25,837 bases of DNA from positions 1 to 25,837 of the forward strand of contig JBMSQF010000035.1 in NCBI GenBank assembly GCA_049423145.1, read 5' to 3'. This DNA is from RFTU01 sp049423145. GTDB lineage: Bacteria; Pseudomonadota; Gammaproteobacteria; Burkholderiales; Burkholderiaceae_C. Each line of letters starts with the position of its first letter. The stretch's first letter is position 1. Positions 15,902 through 23,762 of this stretch are shown here, piece after piece. The translations under genes were made by a program, and so were the position numbers. The notes below the pieces were generated by a model. That model saw only the letters and a program-made list of their open reading frames with translations, was not told where the DNA came from and did no database searches.

Positions 15902-18253
15902 TCAGACTCCGCCGGCTTTCTCGACAGTGAGCTCTCCGAACATCGGACCCAGCGCAGCGGTGTCGGGATGACCCGCAGGCACCATCACCGTCCTGCTGGC
16001 CAGCGTTTCATCACGGCGCGCGGGCAGCACCACCGACCCAGCACCTTGCGTCACGCGGACGCGGTCGCCTGCGTTCAAGCCCAGGTGGGTCCACAGGTCT
16101 GCAGGCAAGCTGGCCACTGGTGGCTTTGCGTCACTGGTGGCCTGCAGGCTCTGCGCGCGGCGCACCATCGGGTCCGTACAGTAGATAGGGACTGGGCTCA
16201 GACGCTGCAGGCCCATGCCCGCTGAGGAGACTGCTGCAGGCACGCCATCAGCGGCGTTGGACAGCCGTGAGGCCAGCATGGACAGGTCACCCAAAGCCTG
16301 CGCCCTGACCTCTTCAACCGTTTCCTGCTCGAAGCCTTGCAGACCCAGCAGATTGCCCAGAACGCGCAAGACCTTCCAGCCGGGTCGCGTCTGGCCACGG
16401 GGCTTGACCACGCCTTGGAAAGCCTGCAATCGGGCCTCCGCGTTGATGAAGGCGCCCGCCGTTTCGGTAAAAGGCGCAATGGGCAGCAAGACGTCTGCGT
16501 TCTCCACATGCGCATCTCGGAAGGCCGTGAACGCCACCACCAGTCCAGAGCCGGCCAATGTAGCCTGGGCTGCCGCACCATTGGCCGAATCGAGTGCCGG
16601 CTCCAGGTTGAACAACATCAACGCTTTCATGGGCTGGCTCAGCATCTGTGCCGCCGTCAGACCGCCTGACTGCGGCATTGAACCCACCAGTTGGGCCCCC
16701 ACACTGTTGGCGGCCGCCCCGAGAAAGCCCACACGGGCACCGGTGTGCTGGCCGATGAAATGGGCCAGTTGCAGCAGGGTGGATGCCTGGGGGTGCTGTT
16801 CGGCCGCCACACCCAGCAGCACGGCACCGCGCTGGCCACTGATCAGGGACTGAGCCACTGCGACAGCCTCATCGCTGACCTGGATGCCCGCCACTGGCGC
16901 CGGTACACCCTTGGCCTGAGCCACCGCAGTGGCCACGGCCGCCAGCGCATCGCCCCACTGGGAAGGCTGGGTGGTGAGGGTCCTTCGGATGGGCATCAGC
17001 CAGTCTTCACCGGAAGACCCCAGACGGAAGACCTGCGCCCCCCGGCGCGCCGCTTGGCGGATCCGCTGGGCGAACAGCGGATGGTCCTTGCGCAGGAAAC
17101 TGCCGACCACCAGCACCCGGTCCAGGTTGGAAAGATCGGCGATGGGCATGCCCAGCCACCGCACACCACCGGCTTGCAGGGTGAAGTCACTCTGGCGCAG
17201 GCGGTGGTCGATGTTGTCGCTGCCCAGGCCGCGCATCAGCTTGGCCAGCAGGTGCAACTCTTCTACCGTTGAATGCGGCGAGCCCAGGGCCCCGATGGAG
17301 GAGGCACCGAATTCGGCCTTGATGCGCTTCAAGCCATCGGCCACATAGTCCAGCGCCTGCTGCCAACTCACCGCCTGCCACTGGCCGCCCTGCTTGACCA
17401 TGGGCTCGGTCAAGCGGGCCTCGCTGTTCAGGGCCTCGTAGGAAAAGCGGTCGCGGTCGGCGATCCAGCATTCATTGACAGCCTCGTTTTCCATCGGCAC
17501 CACGCGCATCACGCGATCGGCTTTGACCTGCACGATGAGGTTGGCGCCCGTGCTGTCGTGCGGGCTGACGCTCTTGCGGCGCGAGAGCTCCCAGGTGCGG
17601 GCGCTGTAGCGGAATGGCTTGCTGGTCAGTGCACCCACCGGACAGATGTCGATCATGTTGCCCGACAGTTCGGAATCGACCGTGTTGCCGACGAAGGTGG
17701 TGATCTCGGAATGCTCACCGCGGTGCAGCATGCCCAATTCCATCACCCCAGCGACTTCCTGGCCAAAGCGCACGCAGCGGGTGCAGTGGATGCAGCGGCT
17801 CATCTCTTCCATGGAGATCAGCGGGCCCACGTTCTTGTGGAAGACCACGCGCTTTTCTTCGGTGTAGCGCGAAGCGCTGCCGCCATAGCCGACCGCCAGG
17901 TCCTGCAACTGGCACTCCCCGCCCTGGTCGCAGATGGGGCAATCCAAGGGGTGGTTGATGAGCAGGAACTCCATCACCGACTGTTGCGCCTTCTTGGCCT
18001 TCTCGCTTTGGGTGCGCACCACCATGCCAGGCGTCACCGGCGTGGCACAGGCGGGCATGGGCTTCGGCGCCTTTTCCACCTCCACCAGACACATGCGACA
18101 GTTGGCGGCGATGGAAAGCTTCTTGTGGTAACAGAAGTGCGGCACATAGACGCCCAAGGCGTCGGCCGCTTGCATCACCATGCTGCCGGGCGCGACGGAT
18201 ACCTTGTGGCCGTCGAGCTCGATTTCCACTTGGTTGTTGGCGGCGTCAGACAT
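15902..18253 (-). CDS. nuoG: NADH-quinone oxidoreductase subunit G
   Basis: NuoG is the largest peripheral subunit (783 residues here) and carries several iron-sulfur clusters. The N-terminal ferredoxin domain has N1b ligands Cys41, 52, 55 and 69. The next segment has His101, Cys105, 108 and 114 (N5 type), followed by Cys154, 157, 160 and 204 (N4 type). The cysteine set for N7 is absent: at 228-239 the sequence reads SVSPHDSTGANL. The rest is a degenerate molybdopterin-oxidoreductase fold with no visible cofactor function. ATG 18253 (MSDAANNQ) overlaps the nuoF stop by 8 nt. Upstream in-frame starts lie deeper in nuoF and were rejected. Confidence 0.97.
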   Translation of the reverse strand: MSDAANNQVEIELDGHKVSVAPGSMVMQAADALGVYVPHFCYHKKLSIAANCRMCLVEVEKAPKPMPACATPVTPGMVVRTQSEKAKKAQQSVMEFLLINHPLDCPICDQGGECQLQDLAVGYGGSASRYTEEKRVVFHKNVGPLISMEEMSRCIHCTRCVRFGQEVAGVMELGMLHRGEHSEITTFVGNTVDSELSGNMIDICPVGALTSKPFRYSARTWELSRRKSVSPHDSTGANLIVQVKADRVMRVVPMENEAVNECWIADRDRFSYEALNSEARLTEPMVKQGGQWQAVSWQQALDYVADGLKRIKAEFGASSIGALGSPHSTVEELHLLAKLMRGLGSDNIDHRLRQSDFTLQAGGVRWLGMPIADLSNLDRVLVVGSFLRKDHPLFAQRIRQAARRGAQVFRLGSSGEDWLMPIRRTLTTQPSQWGDALAAVATAVAQAKGVPAPVAGIQVSDEAVAVAQSLISGQRGAVLLGVAAEQHPQASTLLQLAHFIGQHTGARVGFLGAAANSVGAQLVGSMPQSGGLTAAQMLSQPMKALMLFNLEPALDSANGAAAQATLAGSGLVVAFTAFRDAHVENADVLLPIAPFTETAGAFINAEARLQAFQGVVKPRGQTRPGWKVLRVLGNLLGLQGFEQETVEEVRAQALGDLSMLASRLSNAADGVPAAVSSAGMGLQRLSPVPIYCTDPMVRRAQSLQATSDAKPPVASLPADLWTHLGLNAGDRVRVTQGAGSVVLPARRDETLASRTVMVPAGHPDTAALGPMFGELTVEKAGGV

Positions 18254-19595
18254 AGGCCGGTACCACGCAGGTCTTGTGTTCGATGTGATGGACGAATTCA
18301 TCACGGAAATGTTTGAGCATGGCGCGCACCGGCATGGCCGCAGCGTCGCCCAAGGCGCAGATGGTGCGACCCTGGATGTTGTCGGCCACCGAGTTCAGCA
18401 GATCCAGATCTTCCATGCGGCCCTGGCCCTTTTCGATCCGGTCCACCATCCGCCACAACCAGCCCGTGCCCTCGCGACACGGCGTGCACTGCCCGCAGCT
18501 CTCGTGCTGGTAGAAGTAGGACAGACGCAGGAGGCTCTTGACCATGCAGCGGGTGTCGTTCATCACGATGACGGCTCCTGAGCCCAGCATGGAGCCCGCC
18601 TTGGCGATGGCGTCATAGTCCATCGTCATGTCCATCATGATGTGGGCGGGCAGAACCGGGGCTGAAGAGCCGCCCGGGATGACCGCCTTCAGAGTCCCTC
18701 CCTTGACGCCGCCCGCCAGCTCCAGCAGCTTGGAAAACGGCGTGCCCATCGGCACCTCGAAATTGCCTGGCGCGTTGACATCACCGACGACCGAGAAGAT
18801 CTTGGTGCCGCCATTGTTGGGCTTCCCGACGTCCAGATAGGCTTGACCACCGTTGCGGATGATCCAGGGGACGGCTGCAAAGGTTTCGGTGTTGTTGATG
18901 GTGGTGGGCTTGCCATACAGGCCGAAGCTCGCGGGAAATGGAGGCTTGAACCGCGGCTGGCCCTTCTTGCCCTCCAGCGATTCGAGTAGTGCGGTTTCCT
19001 CGCCGCAGATGTAGGCCCCGAATCCATGGTGCGCATGCAGCTGGAAACCGAAGGGCGATCCCATGATGTTCGACCCCAGATAACCCGCCGCGCGGGCCTC
19101 TTCGAGGGCCGCCTCGAAGCGCTCATACACCTCGAAGATCTCACCGTGGATGTAGTTGTAGCCCACACCGATACCCATGGCATAGGCAGCGATGGTCATG
19201 CCTTCGATCACCGCGTGCGGGTTGTACATCAGGATGTCCCGGTCCTTGCAGGTACCTGGCTCGCCCTCATCAGAGTTGCACACCAGGTACTTCTGCCCCG
19301 GAAACTGTCGCGGCATGAAGCTCCACTTCAGGCCGGTGGGAAAGCCCGCGCCCCCACGCCCGCGCAACGCCGACAACTTCACATCGGCAATCACCGCGTC
19401 CGGCGTCATGCCCTCGCTGCCGTCCTGCCCGAGGATCTTTCGCAGCGCCGCATAGCCGCCTCGAGCCTCGTAGTCCCGCAGACTCCAATTCGAGCCGTTC
19501 AGGCCGGCATAGATCTGGGGGTTGATGTGCTTGCCATGGAAGCAGGTTTCTGCACCCCTGGCCTGGAAGCGGGAAAGGTCGACCATCTGGCCCAT
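18246..19595 (-). CDS. nuoF: NADH-quinone oxidoreductase subunit F (NADH/FMN site)
   Basis: NuoF oxidises NADH with FMN and passes electrons through cluster N3. The 449-residue product has the NADH-binding GRGGAGFPTGLKW (79-91) and the FMN-site stretch YLVCNSDEGEPGTCKDRD (103-120). Cluster N3 ligands are Cys367, 370 and 373 in ESCGQCTPCREG, plus Cys413. ATG 19595 was chosen because GAGG lies 10 nt upstream and nuoE ends 5 nt before it. A TTG at 19604 would be too close to that GAGG. Its 3' end overlaps nuoG by 8 nt. Confidence 0.98.
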   Translation of the reverse strand: MGQMVDLSRFQARGAETCFHGKHINPQIYAGLNGSNWSLRDYEARGGYAALRKILGQDGSEGMTPDAVIADVKLSALRGRGGAGFPTGLKWSFMPRQFPGQKYLVCNSDEGEPGTCKDRDILMYNPHAVIEGMTIAAYAMGIGVGYNYIHGEIFEVYERFEAALEEARAAGYLGSNIMGSPFGFQLHAHHGFGAYICGEETALLESLEGKKGQPRFKPPFPASFGLYGKPTTINNTETFAAVPWIIRNGGQAYLDVGKPNNGGTKIFSVVGDVNAPGNFEVPMGTPFSKLLELAGGVKGGTLKAVIPGGSSAPVLPAHIMMDMTMDYDAIAKAGSMLGSGAVIVMNDTRCMVKSLLRLSYFYQHESCGQCTPCREGTGWLWRMVDRIEKGQGRMEDLDLLNSVADNIQGRTICALGDAAAMPVRAMLKHFRDEFVHHIEHKTCVVPAYV

Positions 19596-19600
19596 CGCGT

Positions 19601-20116
19601 TCAAGCCTCGTTCTTCAGTTGATCGACCAGCGCGTCGAGCCGGTCGGGACCCATGAAGCTCACCATCTGCCGATCATTGACCAGCATCACCGGCGCGTCG
19701 GCGCACGCGCCCAGGCACTCGGTCTTTTGCACGGTGAACAAGCCGTCGGCCGTGGTGCCTCCCTCCTCCACGCCGAGCCGTCGGCACAGGTGCTCCAGAG
19801 CCTGCTGGCCGTTTCGCAACTGACAGGGAAGGTTGGTACACAAGTTGAGCTTGAACTTGCCCACCGGCTTCTGGTTGTACATGTTGTAAAAGGTGGTGAC
19901 CTCGGCCACTGCGATGGGCGGCATGCCCAGGTAGGCGGCCACCGCCCGTTCGGCTGCCGCACTCACCCAGCCTTCTTCCTGCTGGACGATGGACAGGCAG
20001 GCCATCACGGCCGACTGCCGCTGGTCGGCGGGGTACTTGGCCACTTCGCGGGCGAAGCGCGCGGCGGTGGCCTCGCTGAGGGTGTAGGAGGTGTCTTCGC
20101 TCACGGTTGGGCTCAT
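19601..20116 (-). CDS. nuoE: NADH-quinone oxidoreductase subunit E ([2Fe-2S])
   Basis: NuoE is a thioredoxin-fold ferredoxin that holds cluster N1a beside the FMN of NuoF. In this 171-residue protein the four ligands are Cys93 and Cys98 (CTNLPC) and Cys134 and Cys138 (CLGAC). The helical N-terminal part includes AVMACLSIVQQEEGWVS and VAEVTTFYNMYNQKPVG, as usual. The start overlaps the nuoD stop by 4 nt (ATGA), with GGTGAG about 8 nt upstream, suggesting coupled translation. Confidence 0.98.
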   Translation of the reverse strand: MSPTVSEDTSYTLSEATAARFAREVAKYPADQRQSAVMACLSIVQQEEGWVSAAAERAVAAYLGMPPIAVAEVTTFYNMYNQKPVGKFKLNLCTNLPCQLRNGQQALEHLCRRLGVEEGGTTADGLFTVQKTECLGACADAPVMLVNDRQMVSFMGPDRLDALVDQLKNEA

Positions 20117-21366
20117 CGATCGATCTCACCAAACACGATGTCCATGGTGCCGATCACCGCCACAGCGTCGGCAATCATGTGACCGCGGGTCATCTCGTCC
20201 AGGGCAGCCAAATGCGCAAAGCCCGGTGCCCGGATCTTCAGTCGCCACGGCTTGTTCGCCCCATCACTGACGATGTAAATGCCAAACTCTCCCTTGGGAT
20301 GCTCCACCGCTGCATACGCCTGGCCTTCCGGAACGTGGAAGCCTTCGGTAAAGAGCTTGAAGTGGTGGATCAACTCCTCCATGTTGGACTTCATGCCCAC
20401 GCGGTCAGGAGGCGCCACCTTGTGGTTGTCGGTGATCACCGGGCCGGGATGGGCACGCAGCCACTTCACGCACTGCTGGATGATCCGGTTGCTCTGGCGC
20501 ATCTCTTCGACGCGCACCAGATACCGGTCGTAGGTATCGCCATTGACACCCACCGGGATATCGAAATCCATCCGGTTGTAGACGTCGTAGGGCTGCTTCT
20601 TGCGCAGGTCCCAAGCAATCCCTGAACCGCGCAGCATGGCGCCCGAGAAGCCCAGGTTCAGGGCACGCTCCGGTGTGACCACTGCGATTCCCACGGTGCG
20701 CTGCTTCCAGATTCGGTTGTCCGTCAGCAGGGTTTCGTATTCATCCACGAGCGCGGGAAACCGGTTGGTGAAGTCCTCAATGAAATCCAGGAGGGAGCCC
20801 TGGCGGTTTTCATTGAGCTTGGCGATGGCCTGGGCATTGCGGATCTTGCTGGCCTGGTACTGCGGCATGCGGTCTGGCAAGTCGCGGTAGACACCACCGG
20901 GCCGGAAGTACGCTGCGTGCATCCGAGCGCCGGATACCGCCTCGTACATGTCGAACAGGTCTTCCCGCTCGCGGAAGCAGTAGATGAGCATGTTCATGGC
21001 GCCGCAGTCCATGCCGTGGCAGCCCAACCACAGAAGATGGTTCAGCAGGCGCGTGATCTCCGAATACATCACGCGGATGTACTGGGCACGCTCGGGTACC
21101 TCGATGCCCAGCAGCTTCTCAATGGTCAGACAGTAGGCGTGCTCGTTGCACATCATCGATACGTAGTCCAGCCGATCCATGTAGGGCAGTGACTGGATGT
21201 AGGTCTTGGTCTCGGCCAGCTTCTCGGTGGCCCGATGCAAGAGTCCGATGTGCGGATCGGCGCGCTGAATGACTTCGCCATCCAACTCCAGCACCAGCCG
21301 CAGCACGCCATGCGCTGCCGGGTGCTGGGGGCCGAAGTTCAGGGTGTAGTTCTTGATGTCCGCCAT
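20113..21366 (-). CDS. nuoD: NADH-quinone oxidoreductase subunit D
   Basis: NuoD (49 kDa type) forms the quinone reduction site with NuoB. The 417-residue product begins with the diagnostic NFGPQHPAAHGVLRLVLELDGE; it holds the His in the quinone-pocket loop. It ends with the conserved VIGTMDIVFGEIDR. Other hallmarks are HIGLLHRATEKL and MPVGVNGDTYDRYLVRVEEM-like text (here IPVGVNGDTYDRY). It is separate from nuoC, unlike the fused gene of enterobacteria. The start at 21366 has GAGAAG just upstream, 23 nt after nuoC. Confidence 0.98.
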   Translation of the reverse strand: MADIKNYTLNFGPQHPAAHGVLRLVLELDGEVIQRADPHIGLLHRATEKLAETKTYIQSLPYMDRLDYVSMMCNEHAYCLTIEKLLGIEVPERAQYIRVMYSEITRLLNHLLWLGCHGMDCGAMNMLIYCFREREDLFDMYEAVSGARMHAAYFRPGGVYRDLPDRMPQYQASKIRNAQAIAKLNENRQGSLLDFIEDFTNRFPALVDEYETLLTDNRIWKQRTVGIAVVTPERALNLGFSGAMLRGSGIAWDLRKKQPYDVYNRMDFDIPVGVNGDTYDRYLVRVEEMRQSNRIIQQCVKWLRAHPGPVITDNHKVAPPDRVGMKSNMEELIHHFKLFTEGFHVPEGQAYAAVEHPKGEFGIYIVSDGANKPWRLKIRAPGFAHLAALDEMTRGHMIADAVAVIGTMDIVFGEIDR

Positions 21367-21389
21367 GTGCTTCTCGTGGGCGCCGCTGC

Positions 21390-21989
21390 TCAGTGCAGGC
21401 CGCCGTAGGGTTCTTCGCGGATGATGCGCGGAGTGATTTCGCGCGTCTCGATCGTCACCGGCTGGTAGATCACACGCTTCTGCTCGGCGTCATAGCGCAT
21501 CTCCACGTGCCCGGTCACAGGGAAATCCTTGCGGAAGGGATGGCCAATGAAACCGTAATCCGTCAGCAGACGACGCAAGTCGGTGTGACCCTCAAACAGA
21601 ATTCCATAAAGATCGAAGGCCTCGCGCTCGAACCAGTTGGCCGCGTTCCAGATGTCGTTGACGCTGTCGACCAAGGGCTGATCGTCATCGGGGCAGAAGG
21701 TGCGCAGCCGCAGGCGCCAGTTGTGGGCCACCGACAGCAGATGCAGCACGACGGCAAAGCGGGGACCTTCGTAGGCACCGTCTCTGTAGCCGCTGTAGTC
21801 CACGCCGCACAAGTCCATCAATTGCTCGAAGCCCAGGCTGGGTTCGTCGCGCAGCGCCAGGCACGCTTCGGTGTAGTCGGCTGCCCGAACGGTGATGGTG
21901 ATCTCACCCAGTCGGCTTTCCAGGGCCTGTATGCGAGAGCCCAAGGACGCTTGAAGAGCAGCTTGCAGGCGCGATAGTTTTTCTGACAT
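21390..21989 (-). CDS. nuoC: NADH-quinone oxidoreductase subunit C
   Basis: NuoC (30 kDa type) is a structural peripheral subunit of complex I with no cofactor. The 199-residue product carries the family signature ERETFDLYGI-type sequence (here EREAFDLYGILFEGH), then LRRLLTDYGFIGHPFRKDFP, and ends with a short extension. The N-terminus has an amphipathic helix. The start at 21989 has GAGG about 6 nt upstream. A 75-nt C-rich spacer separates it from nuoB, the longest gap inside the nuo train. Confidence 0.98.
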   Translation of the reverse strand: MSEKLSRLQAALQASLGSRIQALESRLGEITITVRAADYTEACLALRDEPSLGFEQLMDLCGVDYSGYRDGAYEGPRFAVVLHLLSVAHNWRLRLRTFCPDDDQPLVDSVNDIWNAANWFEREAFDLYGILFEGHTDLRRLLTDYGFIGHPFRKDFPVTGHVEMRYDAEQKRVIYQPVTIETREITPRIIREEPYGGLH

Positions 21990-22016
21990 CAGGTTCCTCG
22001 GACGGGTACGACTGCC

Positions 22017-22053
22017 GGGAGTGTGGGACGGTGGGTGGATGGTGTGGCGGGTG
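22017..22053 (-). promoter_or_regulatory. C-rich, G-poor tract between nuoB and nuoC (rut-like)
   Basis: Read on the nuo transcript strand, these 37 nt contain 24 C and only 2 G. This composition is typical of Rho utilisation (rut) sites, and the tract sits in the longest untranslated gap of the nuo train. No intrinsic terminator is visible here. Rho loading is an inference from composition only. Confidence 0.3.
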
Positions 22054-22064
22054 CGCAGTCTTGG

Positions 22065-22544
22065 TCAGCGGGCGATCGTGTTTTCGCGGCGGATCTTGGA
22101 CTGCAGTTGCAGAATGCCGTAGAGCAAGGCTTCAGCAGTGGGCGGACAACCCGGTACGTAGACATCCACCGGCACGATGCGGTCGCAGCCACGCACCACC
22201 GAATAGCTGTAGTGGTAGTAGCCACCCCCATTGGCGCAGGAGCCCATGGACAGGACCCAGCGCGGCTCAGCCATCTGGTCGTAGACCTTCCGCAAGGCCG
22301 GTGCCATCTTGTTGCACAGCGTCCCGGCCACGATCATCAGATCCGACTGCCGCGGTGAGGGACGAAAGAGCATCCCAAAACGGTCGATGTCATAGCGCGA
22401 AGCGCCGGCGTGCATCATCTCCACCGCGCAGCAGGCCAAGCCGAAGGTCATCGGCCACAGGGATCCGGTCTTGGACCAGTTCACAAGCTTGTCCACCGAG
22501 GTGGTGACGAAGCCTTCCTTGAGTACGCCCTCAATGCCCATCAT
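22065..22544 (-). CDS. nuoB: NADH-quinone oxidoreductase subunit B ([4Fe-4S] N2)
   Basis: NuoB (PSST type) holds terminal cluster N2, which reduces quinone. The 159-residue product has the unusual adjacent pair Cys38-Cys39 in FGLACCAVEMM, then Cys103 (GSCANGGGYYHYSY) and Cys133 (VPGCPPTAEAL), the complete N2 ligand set. Two consecutive ATGs (22544 and 22541) are possible starts. GGGAG lies in the end of nuoA, with better spacing to the second. The nuoA stop is directly adjacent, so coupling is likely. Confidence 0.98.
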   Translation of the reverse strand: MMGIEGVLKEGFVTTSVDKLVNWSKTGSLWPMTFGLACCAVEMMHAGASRYDIDRFGMLFRPSPRQSDLMIVAGTLCNKMAPALRKVYDQMAEPRWVLSMGSCANGGGYYHYSYSVVRGCDRIVPVDVYVPGCPPTAEALLYGILQLQSKIRRENTIAR

Positions 22545-22904
22545 TCACTCCCAGTCCAGCGCGCCCTTCTTCCACTCGACCACCAATCCCACGACCAGGA
22601 TGCCGAGGAAGACCATCATGGCCCAGAATCCTGACGGCCCGATGTCACGCAAGGAGACCGCCCAGGGGAAGAGGAAGGCGATCTCGAGGTCAAAGAGGAT
22701 GAACAGGATGGCCACGAGGTAGTAGCGCACGTCGAACTGCATGCGCGCGTCTTCGAACGCTTCAAAGCCGCACTCGTAGGGAGAATTCTTGGCCGCATCC
22801 GGGCGGTTGGGCCCCATGACGAAGCCGATGACCTGAGGGGCGATGCCGATGGCCGTGCCCACCAGTATGAACAGGATGATGGGCAGGTACTCTTGCAGGT
22901 TCAT
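22545..22904 (-). CDS. nuoA: NADH-quinone oxidoreductase subunit A
   Basis: NuoA (ND3) is a three-helix membrane subunit of complex I. The 119-residue product includes the conserved loop with Cys, SPYECGFEAFEDARMQFDVR, and the helix YYLVAILFILFDLEIAFLFPWA with its acidic residues. It is the first gene of the 14-gene nuo train. No clear Shine-Dalgarno precedes ATG 22904, and a terminator lies about 43 nt upstream, so its promoter is not obvious. Confidence 0.98.
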   Translation of the reverse strand: MNLQEYLPIILFILVGTAIGIAPQVIGFVMGPNRPDAAKNSPYECGFEAFEDARMQFDVRYYLVAILFILFDLEIAFLFPWAVSLRDIGPSGFWAMMVFLGILVVGLVVEWKKGALDWE

Positions 22905-22928
22905 CGTTTACAACCGACTTCAGTCCAT

Positions 22929-22942
22929 CCGGCACAGGCCGG
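22929..22942 (-). other. Small hairpin between terminator and nuoA
   Basis: CCGGC (22929-22933) and GCCGG (22938-22942) form a 5-bp stem with a 4-nt loop. It ends about 25 nt before nuoA, directly after the terminator T-tract. No T-tract follows it on the transcript strand. It may be part of the nuo leader; no function is assigned. Confidence 0.3.
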
Positions 22943-22946
22943 ACGC

Positions 22947-22988
22947 AAAAAAGGCGCGCGCGGGATCCCTCGATCCCTGCTGCGCGCC
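22947..22988 (-). terminator. Rho-independent terminator after tRNA-Leu, upstream of nuoA
   Basis: On the minus strand, GGCGCGC (22982-22988) pairs with GCGCGCC (22953-22959). Inside, GGGATC (22972-22977) pairs with GATCCC (22962-22967) around a 4-nt loop. Six T follow directly (22947-22952). This is a strong GC stem plus T-tract facing the direction of secG and tRNA-Leu transcription. It should end the tpiA-secG-tRNA transcript before nuoA. Confidence 0.85.
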
Positions 22989-23003
22989 CGCCTGTCCCGT
23001 TTG

Positions 23004-23033
23004 GCAGCTTCGCTGCGCTGGGCGCTCGGCGCC
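23004..23033. repeat. Tandem small inverted repeats in tRNA-nuoA spacer
   Basis: Two short hairpins lie side by side. GCAGC (23004-23008) pairs with GCTGC (23012-23016) around a 3-nt loop, and GGCGC (23021-23025) pairs with GCGCC (23029-23033) around a 3-nt loop. They lie just upstream of the terminator on the minus strand. They may help RNA 3'-end processing or be an interspersed repeat; neither can be shown here. Confidence 0.35.
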
Positions 23034-23087
23034 ACCCTCCGGGGCCGCGCCGAATTTGACTCGACTCGACTATCGTCTTCTTGTTCT

Positions 23088-23172
23088 TGGTGCCGTCGGC
23101 GAGACTCGAACTCGCACAGCTTTCGCCACTACCCCCTCAAGATAGCGTGTCTACCAATTTCACCACGACGGC
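23088..23172 (-). tRNA. tRNA-Leu (anticodon GAG)
   Basis: The 85-nt gene includes an encoded 3' CCA (23088-23090). The 5' acceptor strand GCCGTCG pairs with CGACGGC before discriminator A. The anticodon stem CTATC/GGTAG encloses the loop TTGAGGG, giving anticodon GAG, which reads the leucine codons CUC and CUU. A long class II variable arm is present. The T arm is GCGAG-TTCGAGT-CTCGC. The gene lies between secG and nuoA on the same strand, with a terminator about 100 nt downstream. Confidence 0.97.
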
Positions 23173-23222
23173 ACTGAAAAACCATTTCGGGCGCCATGAG
23201 GATTGCATCCGAACAGCCGCTG

Positions 23223-23228
23223 ATTCTA
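23223..23228 (-). promoter_or_regulatory. Candidate -10 box for tRNA-Leu
   Basis: TAGAAT on the minus strand differs from TATAAT at one base and lies about 50 nt before the tRNA 5' end. The matching -35 region (CATTTG at 17 nt) is poor. The 102-nt gap between secG and the tRNA shows no terminator, so read-through from secG is also possible. Confidence 0.35.
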
Positions 23229-23274
23229 GCCCGAAACACGCCTTCCAAATGGGTGCGCCCCGGGCTTGAGTCCG

Positions 23275-23706
23275 TCAACGCTTGGGGATTTCGCCGGGCT
23301 TGTCACCGGTTGCTGGAGCGGCGGGCACAACGCCCTGCACCGCGTTGGTCGCTGCGGGTTCTGCACCCGGAATCACGCCCGGCGCAGCAGCAGGAATCGC
23401 AGCGGAGGCCCCCAGTGCAGGCGAACCAGCCCTTTCCAACACGCTCGTGCCGCCCGCCGGTGCCTCACGGGGCGTCCCGAAGTAAGCCAAGCCCAAGGTG
23501 CAGAGAAAGAACACCGTGGCGCAGGCCGAAGTGGAGCGCGAAAGGAAGTTGGCACTGCCGGTGGCGCCGAAAAGACTTCCGGAGGAACCACTACCGAATG
23601 AGGCGCCCATGTCGGCACCCTTGCCATGCTGGATCAGGACCAGGCCGATCATCACCAGGGCTGAGATGATCTGGGCGACAAGCAACAGATTGGCGAGGAA
23701 TTGCAT
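23275..23706 (-). CDS. secG: Preprotein translocase subunit SecG
   Basis: SecG is the accessory membrane subunit of the SecYEG protein-export channel. The 143-residue product has a first helix (LLLVAQIISALVMIGLVLIQ) and the signature HGKGADMGASFGSGSSGSLFGATGSANFLSRST, whose parts are QHGKGADMG and FGSGSSGSLFG. A second helix (ACATVFFLCTLGLAYF) follows. Beyond residue 78 the tail is low-complexity, rich in Ala, Pro and Gly, and ends in a basic IPKR. Similar tails occur in other betaproteobacterial SecG proteins. It starts 56 nt after tpiA with no clear ribosome binding site and precedes tRNA-Leu. Confidence 0.96.
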   Translation of the reverse strand: MQFLANLLLVAQIISALVMIGLVLIQHGKGADMGASFGSGSSGSLFGATGSANFLSRSTSACATVFFLCTLGLAYFGTPREAPAGGTSVLERAGSPALGASAAIPAAAPGVIPGAEPAATNAVQGVVPAAPATGDKPGEIPKR

Positions 23707-23762
23707 GATGTTGTGACGGGTTGACGTGTTTTGATCGAATCAGGGAGGGGGTGGCTGAGCCT

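Noticed and set aside
15902..18253. NuoG as a molybdenum-dependent formate dehydrogenase-like enzyme
   Set aside because: The molybdopterin-type region is degenerate, lacks an active-site Cys/Sec motif and the N7 cysteines, and sits in a complete nuo train.
23058..23070. Short GACTC/TCGAC tandem (gactcgactcgac) after tRNA-Leu
   Set aside because: Only about two and a half units of a 5-nt motif; too short to be more than chance.
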